A DNA stretch of 64,000 nucleotides from CAVTWH01 sp963850915. Lineage in GTDB: Bacteria; Actinomycetota; Actinomycetes; Mycobacteriales; Micromonosporaceae. Positions 18,767-29,050 of the stretch are shown here, in pieces. The notes under the pieces are model-generated. The model was not told the origin of the DNA. It made no database searches and saw only the letters and a list, made by a program, of their open reading frames with translations. A program made the position numbers and the translations under genes. Position 1 is the stretch's first letter; every line of letters starts with the position of its first letter. The DNA is taken from NCBI GenBank assembly GCA_963850915.1, contig CAWKND010000005.1, positions 558,001-622,000 of the forward strand, given 5' to 3'.

Positions 18767-20071
18767 CTACTGGCGTGCCTGTAGGACACTGCGGCGCAGG
18801 ACGGCGACCAGGCCCAGGGCCATCCCGACCGCGCCGACGATCATCGCGGTACGCACGTTGAAGACCACCCCGAGCACCCCGCCGAGTACGGCCGCGACCG
18901 GTACCGACGCCGAGGTCAGAAACTTGGATGTACCGATGACCCGGCCCCGTACCTCGTCGGCGGAGCGCAGCTGGAACAGCGTCGTGAAACCCACGCCGAA
19001 CAGCGACAGCCCGACACCGAAGCACGCCTCACCCGCGACGATCAACGCCGAGGCGACGGCGGTGGGTCCGCTCGCGACGGCCAGCAGAGTACCGCCCGCC
19101 ACCATGATGACCTGGCCGGTCACCAGTAGCGCACCGACGCCGATCCGCGCGGCCAGCCGGTCACTCCAGATGGCGCTGATGAACCCGACGCCACCGGCGA
19201 CCAGGAACAGCACGCCGATGAGTGCGGCGCCGAAGTGCAGCGTCTTCACCAGGAAGATGAAGTACACGGCCGCCTGCAGCTGGGCGAAGAAGGCGAGTAC
19301 CGCGTTGGACAGGGTGACCGCCACCAGTACCCGGTCGCGGCGCAGCAGCGGGAATCCCGACCTGATGTCCCGCCAGAAACCGGCGATGCGGCTGCGCGTA
19401 CCGGCCTTCTCCGGTACCGATCTGGTGGTGTCGCGGGTACGCAGGCGCAGCAGGCAGTACACGGATACGAGATAGCTGACCGCGTCCGCGAGTACCCCGG
19501 TCGCCGGTCCGCCGGCCGCGATCAGCAGGGCGGCCAGGCCCGGTCCGGTGACCTCCGCCGCCGATTGGCTGGCACTCAGCTTGCTGTTGCCCTCGGCGAG
19601 GTGTCGGCCCTCGATCAGGTTCGGCAGGAATGCCTGGTAGGCGACGTTGAAGAGCAGGGTGAACCCACCCACGCCGAAGGCGATGACGACCAGGTGCCAG
19701 AAGCTGAGTAGGCCGAGCAGCGCGCCCACCGGGATCCAGGCCAGCAGCACGGCCCGGCCCGCGTCCGCGACGACCATCAACCGCCAGCGGGAACCGCGAT
19801 CCGCGAGCGGCCCGGCCAGCGGGCCGACGAGTAGCGGTGGCAGGCGTTCGACCGCGGTGAGCAGACCCATGTGGAACGCGTCCACGTGCAGTACCAGCAG
19901 CGCGACCAGGGGCAGCGCGACGAAGCTGACGGCGGAGCCGACCAGGGAGACGGACTGCCCGGCCCAGAAGAGGCGGAAGTCGCGATGCCGGTGCAGTACC
20001 CTGCGAACGCCTCGACCGGCCTCGCCCGTCTCGGCACCGCCGGCCTGGTCGGCCAGCACGTCATCGGTCAT
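18767..20071 (-). CDS. MFS transporter (MFS_3, macrolide/enterobactin-efflux-like)
   Basis: 434 aa with about 12 hydrophobic segments. N-terminal FRLFWAGQSVSLVGSAVSFVALPLVAL, then LLVGPLAGPLADRGSRWRLMVVADAGRA and ARIGVGALLVTG, are characteristic of the MFS_3 branch that includes MefA-like and EntS-like exporters. Starts at ATG 20071. The nearest upstream gene on this strand (aldolase, 20157) ends 86 bp away, so it may be cotranscribed or independent. Substrate unknown. Confidence 0.85.
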   Translation of the reverse strand: MTDDVLADQAGGAETGEAGRGVRRVLHRHRDFRLFWAGQSVSLVGSAVSFVALPLVALLVLHVDAFHMGLLTAVERLPPLLVGPLAGPLADRGSRWRLMVVADAGRAVLLAWIPVGALLGLLSFWHLVVIAFGVGGFTLLFNVAYQAFLPNLIEGRHLAEGNSKLSASQSAAEVTGPGLAALLIAAGGPATGVLADAVSYLVSVYCLLRLRTRDTTRSVPEKAGTRSRIAGFWRDIRSGFPLLRRDRVLVAVTLSNAVLAFFAQLQAAVYFIFLVKTLHFGAALIGVLFLVAGGVGFISAIWSDRLAARIGVGALLVTGQVIMVAGGTLLAVASGPTAVASALIVAGEACFGVGLSLFGVGFTTLFQLRSADEVRGRVIGTSKFLTSASVPVAAVLGGVLGVVFNVRTAMIVGAVGMALGLVAVLRRSVLQARQ

Positions 20072-20156
20072 GCTCGCGGTACATCGTCAGGCGTCACGGT
20101 CGCGGACGGTAACGCCCGCTCGCCGGGTAGGTCTACTGGTTTCCCGCCAGCGGAGG

Positions 20157-21095
20157 TCAGGCCGCGCTGCGGTTCGCGGCTGGGCGTACGGCGAGGACTT
20201 CGGTGAGGGTTGCCAGGATTGCCGCCAGCCGCTCTGTCTCGTCCGCGTCGAAGGGGCGGAACGGCTCGGCCGGGCGTACGTCGGCCAGGTGCAGCAGGGC
20301 GAGGGCCGCCTTGGTGGCCGCGATGCCCGGCCGGATCGAGTGCAGGGTGGCCAGCCGGTTCAACTCCTCCTGCAACCGCGCCGCGCGGGCGGTGTCGCCG
20401 GTGACCGTGGCGTCGAAGAGTGCGCGGCAGGCGCCCGGCGCCAGGTTGGCCAGGCCCGGCGTGATGCCCACCGCACCCGCCTGGAGCCCGGCTACGAGCG
20501 CGCTCTCCGCGCCCTGGCTCACCCCGAACGACGGCCGGCTCCGGCTGATCGCGGCGAATGCTTGCAGCAGCCCGAAATCGCCGCTGCTGTCCTTGATGCC
20601 GGCGCAGTGTGGCAGCTCGGCCAGGCGGGTGACCAGGTCGACAGAGAGCGGATTGCCGGTGTACCGGGGGATGTTGTACGCCACCCAGGCCGCCCCGAGC
20701 GCGTCGATGCGCCGGAAGTGCTGCAGCAGCTCGACATCGGTGTACCGGTAGTAGTACGGCGCGCTGACCACGAGCGCGTCCGCGCCGCCGGCCAGTGCCT
20801 CGCGGGCGCGCTCGACCGCCATCCGGGTCGACGGCGCGGTGACGGTCACGAGCACGCTTGCGTTGGCGCCCACCAGTTCCCGCCAACGCTGCGCCGTGCG
20901 CGTCAGGTACCCCCGGATGTCTGCGGTCTCCACCGCGACGCCCTCGCCGTTGCTGCCGAACAGCATCAGGCTCTCGATGCCGCCGGCGGCCAGGTGTGCC
21001 AGGAGTCCGTCGGTGGCCTCTGGATCGGGCGTGCCGTCCGTGGTGAAGCCGGTGACGACCGGGGCGGTGACGGTGGCGAGCAGGTGCGCGGGCAC
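20157..21095 (-). CDS. Dihydrodipicolinate synthase/N-acetylneuraminate lyase family protein
   Basis: 312 aa TIM-barrel protein. Schiff-base lysine in CAGIKDSSGD, carboxylate-binding GSNGEG, and the tyrosine region VSAPYYYRY are all present. I place the start at GTG 21095, six bases after AAGGGA; a TTG at 21116 would add seven residues without its own ribosome site. Family enzymes add or remove pyruvate (DapA, NanA, 2-keto-3-deoxygluconate aldolase). Last gene of the LacI-controlled left unit of cassette 2. With an enolase-superfamily enzyme nearby, a 2-keto-3-deoxy acid aldolase is one reasonable guess; a sialic acid lyase is another because of the sialidase-like gene at 29428. Confidence 0.87.
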   Translation of the reverse strand: MPAHLLATVTAPVVTGFTTDGTPDPEATDGLLAHLAAGGIESLMLFGSNGEGVAVETADIRGYLTRTAQRWRELVGANASVLVTVTAPSTRMAVERAREALAGGADALVVSAPYYYRYTDVELLQHFRRIDALGAAWVAYNIPRYTGNPLSVDLVTRLAELPHCAGIKDSSGDFGLLQAFAAISRSRPSFGVSQGAESALVAGLQAGAVGITPGLANLAPGACRALFDATVTGDTARAARLQEELNRLATLHSIRPGIAATKAALALLHLADVRPAEPFRPFDADETERLAAILATLTEVLAVRPAANRSAA

Positions 21096-21137
21096 TGGAT
21101 TTCCCTTCGGTACCAACGATTTTCCGGACCAACGAGT

Positions 21138-21900
21138 TCAGGCGAGGTCGAGGACGGCGTCGAGCAGACTCCTGGTGTAGGCGTCCTGCGGGCGCTCGAA
21201 GACATCCTCGGTGACGCCCTCCTCGACCACCCGCCCGTCGTGCATGACCGCGACCCGGTCGGCGATCTGGCGGACCACCCCGAGGTCGTGGGTGATGAAC
21301 ACGATGGCCAGCCCGAGTTCGTCGCGCAGGTGCAGCAGCAGCGCCAGGATCTGGGTCTGTACCGAGACATCGAGCGCGGAGACCGCCTCGTCGCAGACGA
21401 GTACCTGCGGGCGTACCGCGATGGCGCGGGCGATGCTGACCCGCTGCGCCTGGCCACCGGACATCTCGCCGGCCCGCCGGTCGAGTACGCCGACCGGCAG
21501 CCCGACCAGGTCCAGCAGGTCGCGCAGGCCGTTCTCCAACGTTCGCCGGCCGGATCGACGGGTGTGTCTGCCAGGCCTCGCCGATGATCTGCCGCACCGT
21601 CATCCGCGGGTTCAGCGACGAGCGCGGATCCTGGAACACCATCTGGATCGCCCGCCGCTGCGCCGGATTGCGCCGCAGCGACAGGGGAGTACCGGCGAGC
21701 GCCACGCGGCCACTGTCCGGCCGGAGCAGCCCGACGATCACCCGGGCGAGCGTGGACTTGCCCGAGCCGGACTCGCCGACCACGGCCACGATCCCGCCAC
21801 GGTCAACGCTCAGATCGACGTCGCGGACGGCGGTACGGCTGGTGCGTCCGGTCCGGTAGGTGACGGTGATGCCGGCCGCCGTGAGCAGTGGTTCAGTCAC
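21138..21900 (-). pseudogene. ABC transporter ATPase, DppF/OppF type, one frameshift
   Basis: The N-terminal half runs from ATG 21900 (Walker A GESGSGKST, Q-loop FQDPRSSLNPRMTVRQIIGEAW). The frame changes near 21540-21560 and the second half continues with MSGGQAQRVSIARAIA, LVCDEAVSALD and ITHDLGVVRQIADRV to the stop at 21138. The change is in the one-extra-base direction. Both halves are fully conserved, so the interruption may be a sequence error. It overlaps the previous ATPase gene by 8 bp, as expected for a dppDF pair. Confidence 0.88.
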
Positions 21901-22936
21901 GGGTGACCTCCTCGGCGAAGTGGCACGCGCTGAGTCGACCCGGGCTGACCGGGTGCGGTGCCGGTGCGGCGCCGACCGGGCGCAGGGCCGGTGATTCGGT
22001 GGTACAGACCGGCTGCGCCATGGGGCACCGGGGGGCGAAGGCGCAGCCGGCCGGCCGGTGCGCCGGATCCGGGGGTACCCCGATCAGCGGCTGGGGCAGC
22101 GCGGTCCGGGCGCGCGGCGACGGGATGTTGCGCACCAGCGCCGCGGTGTACGGATGTTTCGGATCGGCCAGCAACTGTGCCGTCGGCCCCGACTCGACGA
22201 CCTTGCCGGCGTACATGACGACGAGGGACGGTGCCACGTGCGAGATGACCCGCAGGTCGTGACTGACCAGCAGCAGCGCCAGGTCCTCCTCGCGCTGCAG
22301 CCGGGCCAGCAGTTCCAGGATGCGCTTCTGTACCGTCACGTCGAGCGCCGTGGTCGGCTCGTCGCACAGCAGCAGCGCGGGCTTGCCGGCGAGCGCCAGC
22401 GCGATCATCGCGCGCTGCCGTAGGCCGCCGGAGAGCTGGTGCGGGAAGGCCTTCGCGCGCTGCTCCGGTTCGGGTACCTCGACCCGGCGCAGCAGTTCGA
22501 CCGCGGCCCGCGCGGCGTCGGTACGGGACAGCCCGTCGCGTACCCGCAGGATCTCGTCGATCTGCCGGCCGACGCGTACCCGTGGGTTCAGCGCGGCCAG
22601 CGGATCCTGGAAGATCATCGCCACCTGCTTGCCACGCGCCGCCCGTTGTACGGCCGGCCGCGCGGCGAGCAGGTCGACGCCGGCCAGCTGCACCGCTCCG
22701 GTGGCGTGCAGGCCGGGCGGCAGCAGACCGAGGACCGCCAGGCTGGTCAGGCTCTTGCCGCTACCGGACTCGCCGACCAACCCGACCGTGCCGCCACGGG
22801 GCACGGTGAGGCTGACGTGGTCGATCACCGGTACGCCCTGGTCGGTCTCCACTACGAGATCCCGGACCACGAGCAGCGCCTCGCCCGTACCGTGCTGGCT
22901 CGCCGTCATCGTGTCCACTGCCGCCCCGGCGCTCAT
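21893..22936 (-). CDS. ABC transporter ATPase, DppD/OppD type
   Basis: 347 aa. Walker A GESGSGKSLT, Q-loop FQDPLAALNPRVRV, signature LSGGLRQRAMIALALA and Walker B LLLCDEPTTALD. The C-terminal Dpp extension ends with cysteines (CAFAPRCPMAQPVCTTE), a candidate iron-sulfur site known in this family. ATG 22936 overlaps the stop of the binding-protein gene (ATGA). Drives the second importer with the 21138 product. Confidence 0.93.
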   Translation of the reverse strand: MSAGAAVDTMTASQHGTGEALLVVRDLVVETDQGVPVIDHVSLTVPRGGTVGLVGESGSGKSLTSLAVLGLLPPGLHATGAVQLAGVDLLAARPAVQRAARGKQVAMIFQDPLAALNPRVRVGRQIDEILRVRDGLSRTDAARAAVELLRRVEVPEPEQRAKAFPHQLSGGLRQRAMIALALAGKPALLLCDEPTTALDVTVQKRILELLARLQREEDLALLLVSHDLRVISHVAPSLVVMYAGKVVESGPTAQLLADPKHPYTAALVRNIPSPRARTALPQPLIGVPPDPAHRPAGCAFAPRCPMAQPVCTTESPALRPVGAAPAPHPVSPGRLSACHFAEEVTRD

Positions 22937-24447
22937 GCCACGCTCACCACGGACAGGTCGGGCTGGTAGTTGGAGGAGGGGGTGAAGCCCTTGATGTTGG
23001 AGCGCCAGACGTAGGAGATCTGCACGTCCATCGGGTACATGCCGACCGCGTCGGCCCAGATGATCTGCTCCGCCTGGGCGTACAGGGTGGCCCGCTGTGC
23101 CGCGTCACCGGTCGCGGCGGCCCCCGCCAGCAGGGTGTCCAGCTGCGGGTTGCAGTACCCGGTGCGCTTGGCGGCGCAGGTGTACAGCCGGCCCAGTACA
23201 TAGTCGGCATCGCCCGTGGCGTCGCCCAGCGACTGCAGGTTGATGTCCCACTTCATGGCGAGCAGGTCGGCCAGGTACACCGACTTCTCCTTGATGGTCG
23301 GCTCGACCTTCACCCCGATCTTCGCGTAGTCGGCGGCGACGGCCTGGGCGAACTGGGTGAACTCGGTGCCGCTGTAGGCCAGCTGGTAGCTCTTGCTGAA
23401 GTCGAAGCCGGCCGCGGTGAGCGCCGCTTTCGCCGCGTCCGCGTTGTAGGCCACCGGGCTCTGCTTGGCGAAGCCGACGATGGTGGACGGGATCGGCGCC
23501 TGCGCGGTGCTGCCCGTGGTCGGGTACAGCGCCTTGATGATGGTGGCGAAGTCGACCGCCTGCCACAGCGCGGTGCGTACCTTCGCGTCGGCGAACGCCG
23601 GCCGGCCCGAGTTGAACCACATCGTGTACTGCGCGTCGCTGGAGACGGTCTTGACGGTGAGCCCGTCCTGCCCGGTCAGCTGGGTCATCTGGTCGTCCGG
23701 CAGCGACCAGGTGGCCTGGATCTCGCCGGTCTTCAGCGCGGTCACCCGCGCCGCGGTCGCCGAGATGTACCGGATGGTCACCTTGGCAAGGTTGGGCTTG
23801 GTACCGAAGTAGTTCGGGTTGGGTACCAGGGTCAGCGACTGCCCGGGAGCGAAGCTGTCCACCTCGAACGGGCCGGTACCGGCCGGCTTGGTGAAGAAGT
23901 CGGCGTTCTCCATCTCGGCGGCCGGCAGGATCGACAGCGTGGACAGCTTGCTCAGCAGCGCGCCCTGCGGAGTGGTCGAGGTGAAGGTCACCTGGTTGTC
24001 GCCGGCGGTCACCGTGATGCCGGCCCACAGGCTGGACAGGGTGCCCTTCAGCTTGACCACGCGGGCCACGCTGGCGACCACGTCGCTGGGGGCGAAGGCG
24101 GTGCCGTCGGAGTACTTGACGCCGGGGCGCAGGTCGAAGACCCAGCTCTTGCCGTCGCTGCTGGGCGTCCACTTGGTGGCCAGGTTGGCGGTGAAGTCGG
24201 TGCCGGTACGGGAGACCAGGGTGGAGAAGATCTGCTTGGCGGCCAGCTGGGTACCGTTGTCGGCGGCCAGCGAGCCCTGCGGGTCGAGGCCGGTGATCTG
24301 GTACGGGCCGGCCACCGTCAGGTCGCCCGGCTTGCTGCTGGCGCCCGAGCTGGCGGCGGTACCGGAGGCGCAGGCGGCGAGCAGGGTACCCGCCACCGTG
24401 ACGCCGGCGACGAGCGCGGCGACTCTGCGAAGTGGTGAGGCGTTCAC
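22933..24447 (-). CDS. ABC transporter substrate-binding lipoprotein, family 5
   Basis: 504 aa. Type II lipoprotein signal with lipobox LLAAC (no twin Arg, unlike the cassette 1 protein). Family 5 features: FDLRPGVKYSDGTAFAPSDVVASV, AGTGPFEVDSF and FADAKVRTALWQAVDF. The start GTG 24447 has CGGAG eight bases upstream; longer frames are shadows. Sits between the permease and ATPase genes, an order that differs from cassette 1 where the binding protein comes first. Ligand unknown. Confidence 0.92.
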   Translation of the reverse strand: MNASPLRRVAALVAGVTVAGTLLAACASGTAASSGASSKPGDLTVAGPYQITGLDPQGSLAADNGTQLAAKQIFSTLVSRTGTDFTANLATKWTPSSDGKSWVFDLRPGVKYSDGTAFAPSDVVASVARVVKLKGTLSSLWAGITVTAGDNQVTFTSTTPQGALLSKLSTLSILPAAEMENADFFTKPAGTGPFEVDSFAPGQSLTLVPNPNYFGTKPNLAKVTIRYISATAARVTALKTGEIQATWSLPDDQMTQLTGQDGLTVKTVSSDAQYTMWFNSGRPAFADAKVRTALWQAVDFATIIKALYPTTGSTAQAPIPSTIVGFAKQSPVAYNADAAKAALTAAGFDFSKSYQLAYSGTEFTQFAQAVAADYAKIGVKVEPTIKEKSVYLADLLAMKWDINLQSLGDATGDADYVLGRLYTCAAKRTGYCNPQLDTLLAGAAATGDAAQRATLYAQAEQIIWADAVGMYPMDVQISYVWRSNIKGFTPSSNYQPDLSVVSVA

Positions 24448-24512
24448 GGAATGCTCCGATTTCTGGTTGGGGTGTGTTTGCGCTTGTATGGGGGTGGGGG
24501 TCACGAAAATGG

Positions 24513-25415
24513 CTACTGGGAACGGAAGCGGCTGCTGGACGGGTCGGTGATCCGGTCGCCGACCACGCCGATGGCGACCACGAGCAGCGCGAGCGCGATG
24601 CCCGGGAAGGTGGAGATCCACCAGGCGGTGTTGAGGTAGTCCTGGCCGGCGGCGATGGTCTGGCCCCAGGACACGCTGGTCACCGGCAGCCCGACGCCGA
24701 GGAAGCTCAGCCCGGCCTCGCTGACGATGATCAGGGAGAACTCGATGGTGCAGATGGCCACCGCCGGGCCGAGTACGAACGGCAGTACGTGCCGGCCGAT
24801 CACCCGCCACCACGGCACGCCGAGTACCCGGGCGGCGGCGACCCAGTCGCGTTCGCGTAGCGAGAGAGTGGCGGCGCGGGCCACCCGGGCGAACGGGATC
24901 CACCGGGTGACGGCGAGCGCGAAGACGACGTTGGTGAGCGTGTGGCCGAACAGTCCGGCGATCACGATGGCCAGCAGGATCGCCGGGAAGGCCAGCTGGA
25001 TGTCGATGATCCGCATGATGATCGTGTCGACGATGCCCCGGGCGTACCCGCTGATCAGGCCGACCAGGATGCCGAACAGGCCGGCGCCGAGGACGGCGGC
25101 CAGCCCGACGATCATGGAGGTACGGGCGCCGGCGATCAGCTGCGCGACCAGGTCCCGGCCCAGACCGTCGGTACCCAGCCAGGCGGTCGAGCCGGTGGTC
25201 GTGGTGGAGCCGGGGGAGAGCAGCCGGTCGCCGAGGTTGGCGCTGACCGGGTTGTAGTGCACCAACATCGGGCCGAAGAGCGCGACGAGAACGTACAGGG
25301 CGACGACGGTGAGCGCGATGTACAGGCCGAGCCGGCCGGTACGGCGACGGGTACGGCGCAGCACCTTGCCGTACCGGGTGAGTACGGCCGCGTCGTCGAG
25401 GGTGGCGGTGGACAC
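24513..25415 (-). CDS. ABC transporter permease, DppC/OppC type
   Basis: 300 aa. Single N-terminal helix, then the signature AWLGTDGLGRDLVAQLIAGART. EAA loop AARVLGVPWWRVIGRHVLPFV and GLSFLGVGLPVTSVSWGQTI. Starts at GTG 25415, six bases after the stop of the partner permease gene. Confidence 0.93.
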   Translation of the reverse strand: MSTATLDDAAVLTRYGKVLRRTRRRTGRLGLYIALTVVALYVLVALFGPMLVHYNPVSANLGDRLLSPGSTTTTGSTAWLGTDGLGRDLVAQLIAGARTSMIVGLAAVLGAGLFGILVGLISGYARGIVDTIIMRIIDIQLAFPAILLAIVIAGLFGHTLTNVVFALAVTRWIPFARVARAATLSLRERDWVAAARVLGVPWWRVIGRHVLPFVLGPAVAICTIEFSLIIVSEAGLSFLGVGLPVTSVSWGQTIAAGQDYLNTAWWISTFPGIALALLVVAIGVVGDRITDPSSSRFRSQ

Positions 25416-25421
25416 GTGCGA

Positions 25422-26345
25422 TCAGCTCCCGGTCCGGATGCGCGGGTCGAGCCGCAGGTAGACGAGGTCGACACAGAGGTTGAGCAGCACCACGATGGCG
25501 GCGATCAACAGGGCGGCGGCCTGTACGACGTTGTAGTCCCGGTTGTTCACCGCGTTGACCAGCAGCGAGCCGATACCGGGCCAGGAGAAGACGTTCTCCA
25601 CCACCACATCCCCGCCGATCAGCGCGCCGATCTGCAGCCCCACCACGGTGACCACGGGTAGCAGCGAGTTGCCCAGTACGTGCCCGAAGAGCACCCGGCG
25701 CTCGGGAATCCCCTTGGACCGGGCGGTCTGCACGTAGGCGTCGGTGGTGGAGGCGGCCACCCCGCTGCGGGTCAGCCGGGCGACGATCGCGGTGAACGGC
25801 AGGGCCAGGGTGACGGCGGGCAGGATGAGGTGCTTCACGTCGCCCGCGCCGGCGCTCGGCAGCACCCGCCAGGTACCGGCGAACAGCAGGATGAACATGA
25901 TGCCGAGCCAGAAGTTCGGTACCGACTGCATGGCCAGGGTGACCGAGGAGATCAGGGTGTCCCGGCGGGTACCCGGTTTCCAGCCGGCGACCGTGCCCAG
26001 GGGCAGCCCGATCGCGATGGCCAGTACGGTGGCCGCCCCGATCAGCTGCAGGCTGCCCGCCGTGTGCCCGAGTACCGCCTGCATCGCCGGCTGTGCCAGG
26101 GTGGTGGACTGGCCGAAGTCGAGGTGGACCGCGCCGGTCAGGTAGTGCAGGTACTGCACCGGCAGGGAGTCGTTGAGCCCCAACGATTCCCGGGCTGCCG
26201 CCAGCTGGTCGGGGGTGGCCGAGGCGCCGACCAGGACGGCGGCCGGGTCACCCGGTGCCACCCGGACGAGCAGGAACATCAGGGTGACCGCGCCCCACAG
26301 TACGAGCAGCCCGACAGCCAGCCGCTGCAACACCAGCCGGCCCAT
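25422..26345 (-). CDS. ABC transporter permease, DppB/OppB type
   Basis: 307 aa. Begins MGRLVLQRLAVGLLVLWGAV; the periplasmic loop has VAPGDPAAVLVGASATPDQL. EAA loop RSKGIPERRVLFGHVLGNS, then VENVFSWPGIGSLLV. ATG 26345 overlaps the stop of the FAD oxidoreductase gene by one base (TGATG), so I reject the in-frame start 54 codons upstream. Confidence 0.93.
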   Translation of the reverse strand: MGRLVLQRLAVGLLVLWGAVTLMFLLVRVAPGDPAAVLVGASATPDQLAAARESLGLNDSLPVQYLHYLTGAVHLDFGQSTTLAQPAMQAVLGHTAGSLQLIGAATVLAIAIGLPLGTVAGWKPGTRRDTLISSVTLAMQSVPNFWLGIMFILLFAGTWRVLPSAGAGDVKHLILPAVTLALPFTAIVARLTRSGVAASTTDAYVQTARSKGIPERRVLFGHVLGNSLLPVVTVVGLQIGALIGGDVVVENVFSWPGIGSLLVNAVNNRDYNVVQAAALLIAAIVVLLNLCVDLVYLRLDPRIRTGS

Positions 26346-27962
26346 CAGAAGCCCCGTACTTCCGGCCAGCGCAGCTCCACGCCGTCGGCGATCAGCTGTG
26401 CCTGGAAGGCGGCGACCGCGGCCGGGCTGTCGCTCACCGCGTGCGGCGTGGTCGCGTTGGTCAGGCTGTACGCCGCCAGCGCGCCGGCCGCCTCGCCGAT
26501 GTTCCACTCCACCGGGTGCAGCCGGTAGCAGCCGTTGGTGATATGTGTGGTGCCGAGGTTCTTGGCGGCCGGCAGCAGGTTGCTGACCCGCTGCGGGAGC
26601 AGCGCACGCAGCGGGATCTCGAACGGGCAGGAGCCGACGTCGATGTAGGTGTCCCCGCCGGTGGAGGGGTGCAGGTCGATGCGGTACATGCCGACGCCGA
26701 CCGAGTCGGGGTAGCGCACCGCGCCGGCATCCCCGCGTACCGCCAGCGACAGGTCCTGCTCGACGATCGTGTACCGGGCCTGGATGCGCCGCGATTCCCG
26801 GATGTAGGCCCGCTTGGCGAGCCCGTCGGCGGTACCCATCACGTCACCGCGCGGGCGCAGTCCCGGCCAGCCGGTCCCCCCGTCGGCGCGCGGCGCCTCG
26901 GTCTGCAGCCAGTACAGCATGCTGAGGCTCAGCTGCCGGGCGCCGTCGAAGTGCCGGGCCACGGTGGCCGGGTCGGGGCCGATGACCGGACCCTCGAAGT
27001 AGTCGATCATCGGCCAGTTGATCAGGCTGATGTCGGAGTCGGCGAAGCCCTGCGGGTACAGCCGGCGGGAGAAGATGCGGCGGAACGCCCACAGCTCCCG
27101 GTCGCCGGGGTCCTTGGACTGGTCGGCGACGATCGGCGCGTCGGTCACCGGGGCGTCCGGCTGGAACAGCCGGGTGGCGGTGGCGAGGGTACGCGGCTCG
27201 GGTGCGGTGAGGCTGAGCAGCGGAGCGGGCCAGACCGGCGGGTGGTACGACTGCCAGAACGTGTAGTCGGCCGGCTTGTCGATGGTGTGGTCCTCGCCGG
27301 CCCGGTACTCCACGGCGAGGCAGTGCGAGATGGCCTGCATGTTGTCCGGCTGCGCTTGGGCCGGCGCGTGTGGCTCGCCGGTCTGCGTGCGCCGACTCGA
27401 AGCCGGTGACGAACTCGGTACCGGTCAGCGGCAGCAGGTCGCCGAGTTCGGTGGCGTCCAGTACGTACTCGGCCTCGACGAAGGTACCCTCGCCGTCCGG
27501 CCCGCGCAGCGCCACACCGCGTACCCGGTCGCCGTCCACCACCGCGTCGACCGGGTGGTGCTCCAGTAGCAGGGTGAGCCGGCCGGTCGAGCGGTACGGG
27601 GCGAGCATCGACTCCAGTACGGCCAGCGCCACCCGGGGTTCGTGGCACAGTGCGGAGACCCGACCCTCACCCGGGTTGAGGTGCCGCTGTTCGCGGGCCC
27701 GGTCGGTGAGCGGGTAGTTGTCCCGGTAGTAGCGCCGGATGCCGTCCCGCAGCCGCCGGTAGCTGGCGGTGGCACCGAACTGCTCGATCCACGGGTGCTC
27801 GTCGGGGGGTACGCCCTGGCTGGTCAGCTGGCCGCCGATCCAGTCGGTCTCCTCGGACAGCACGACCCGGTACCCGCGCCGCAGGACGGCCAGCGCGGCG
27901 GCGACGCCACCGAGCCCACCACCTACGACGAGGACGTCGGTCCGCAGCGAGTACTCACTCAT
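26345..27962 (-). pseudogene. FAD-dependent oxidoreductase (FAD_oxidored family), one frameshift
   Basis: N-terminal dinucleotide-binding motif VLVVGGGLGGVAAALAVLRRG followed by LSEETDWIGGQLTSQGVPPDEH, typical of the FAD_oxidored (PF12831) family found in polysaccharide and plant-compound utilisation clusters. The frame changes near 27390: one side reads to VTGFESAHA, the other resumes at QTGEPHAPAQAQPDNMQ and continues with TFWQSYHPP, INWPMIDYF and the C-terminal FAD-contact GTTHITNGCYRLHPVEWNIGEAAG. The change is in the extra-base direction and probably a sequence error. ATG 27962 overlaps the LacI stop. In the operon it may oxidise the imported compound, but no substrate is known for close relatives that I can name. 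Confidence 0.85.
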
Positions 27963-29041
27963 GAAGGGTTACGCTCCGTGTTCTTCGAGGGCCGTTCGCC
28001 CTCCGAGAGGTGTGCGGGGCCGATGCTGGTGCCGTCGCTGAGCCGGCACGGCACGGTCTCGATGTGCGGGGTTTCGGCACGCCCTTCGAGCTGGTCGATG
28101 AGCAGCCGGGTGGCGGCGGCACCCATCTCCTGCCGGGGTACCTGGAAGCCGGACCAGTCGGTACTGGCCGCGTCGGTGTCGATGGTGTCGCCGAGTACCG
28201 CGACGCTGAGGTCGGCCGGGATGGCCAGGCCGCGCGCGGCGCACGCGCGCCCGATCTCCTCGGCCAGGGCCAGCTGCTCGACGACGAGCCCGGTGATGCC
28301 GTTGCCGACGGCGGTCTCCAGCAGCCCGTCGGCGTCGGTCGCGGACTGCACCTCCCATACCGGCGCGCCGGACAGCCCGGCGACCGCGACCGCCTCCCGG
28401 TAGCCGCGCACCCGGTCCAGGCCGGGCTGGCCGGCGGCGGCGCCGAGGCGCAGGTAGGCCAGGCGGCGGTGGCCGGCCTCGAGCAGCCGGCCGGTCACCG
28501 CGTGGGTGGCCGCGGTGTAGTCGGCGGCGACGTAGGAGATGCGGTGGCCGGGGATCTCGCGGTGCCCGATGAAGACGAAGGGGTACCCGATGCGGGCCAG
28601 CTCGGCGATCTCCTCCAGATCGGGGTTCCGGCCGAGCAGCAGTGCACCGTCGGCCAGGTTGAGCCGGGTGGCGCCGTCGGTGAAGATGCGCCGCTGCTCG
28701 CCGGAGCTGGTGAACATCAGCAGGTCGTAGCCCCGCCGTTCGGCCTCTTCCTCCACTCCGACCAGGAACGGGAAGTAGAAGTCGCCGGTGTGCAGCGGGA
28801 ACACCTTCTCGAAGGTGTGGATGCCCAGCAGCTGGTTGCGCCCGCCGGCGAGTACCCGGGCGATCGGGTTCGCCACATAGCCGGAGCGGCGGATCACCGA
28901 CCGTACCCGCTCCCGGGTGTCCTCGGTGAGCGCCGCGTCCCGTCCGTTCAGGACAAGCGACACCGTCGCCTGGCTGACGCCTGCCATGCGCGCTATCTCC
29001 GCCTGGGTGAGTCGTCGCCCGGCGCCCTGCGTGCTGGTCAA
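27959..29041 (-). CDS. LacI family transcriptional regulator (cassette 2)
   Basis: 360 aa. N-terminal LacI helix-turn-helix TQAEIARMAGVSQATVSLVL with hinge RSGYVANPIARVLAGGR, then a periplasmic-binding-protein-like sensor domain (FPFLVGVEEEAERRGYDLL, TGLVVEQ, VAVLGDTIDTDAASTDW). Starts at TTG 29041 with GGAG eight bases upstream. It is the first gene of its operon and its stop overlaps the FAD oxidoreductase start. It most likely binds the four repeated motifs in the 29042-29427 control region. Confidence 0.92.
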   Translation of the reverse strand: MTSTQGAGRRLTQAEIARMAGVSQATVSLVLNGRDAALTEDTRERVRSVIRRSGYVANPIARVLAGGRNQLLGIHTFEKVFPLHTGDFYFPFLVGVEEEAERRGYDLLMFTSSGEQRRIFTDGATRLNLADGALLLGRNPDLEEIAELARIGYPFVFIGHREIPGHRISYVAADYTAATHAVTGRLLEAGHRRLAYLRLGAAAGQPGLDRVRGYREAVAVAGLSGAPVWEVQSATDADGLLETAVGNGITGLVVEQLALAEEIGRACAARGLAIPADLSVAVLGDTIDTDAASTDWSGFQVPRQEMGAAATRLLIDQLEGRAETPHIETVPCRLSDGTSIGPAHLSEGERPSKNTERNPS

Positions 29042-29050
29042 GGGTGCTCC

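Noticed and set aside
20157..21095. Naming this gene nanA or dapA
   Set aside because: The family signature is clear but the residues that separate lyase, synthase and aldolase activities cannot be judged without alignment, and the neighbourhood gives mixed signals.
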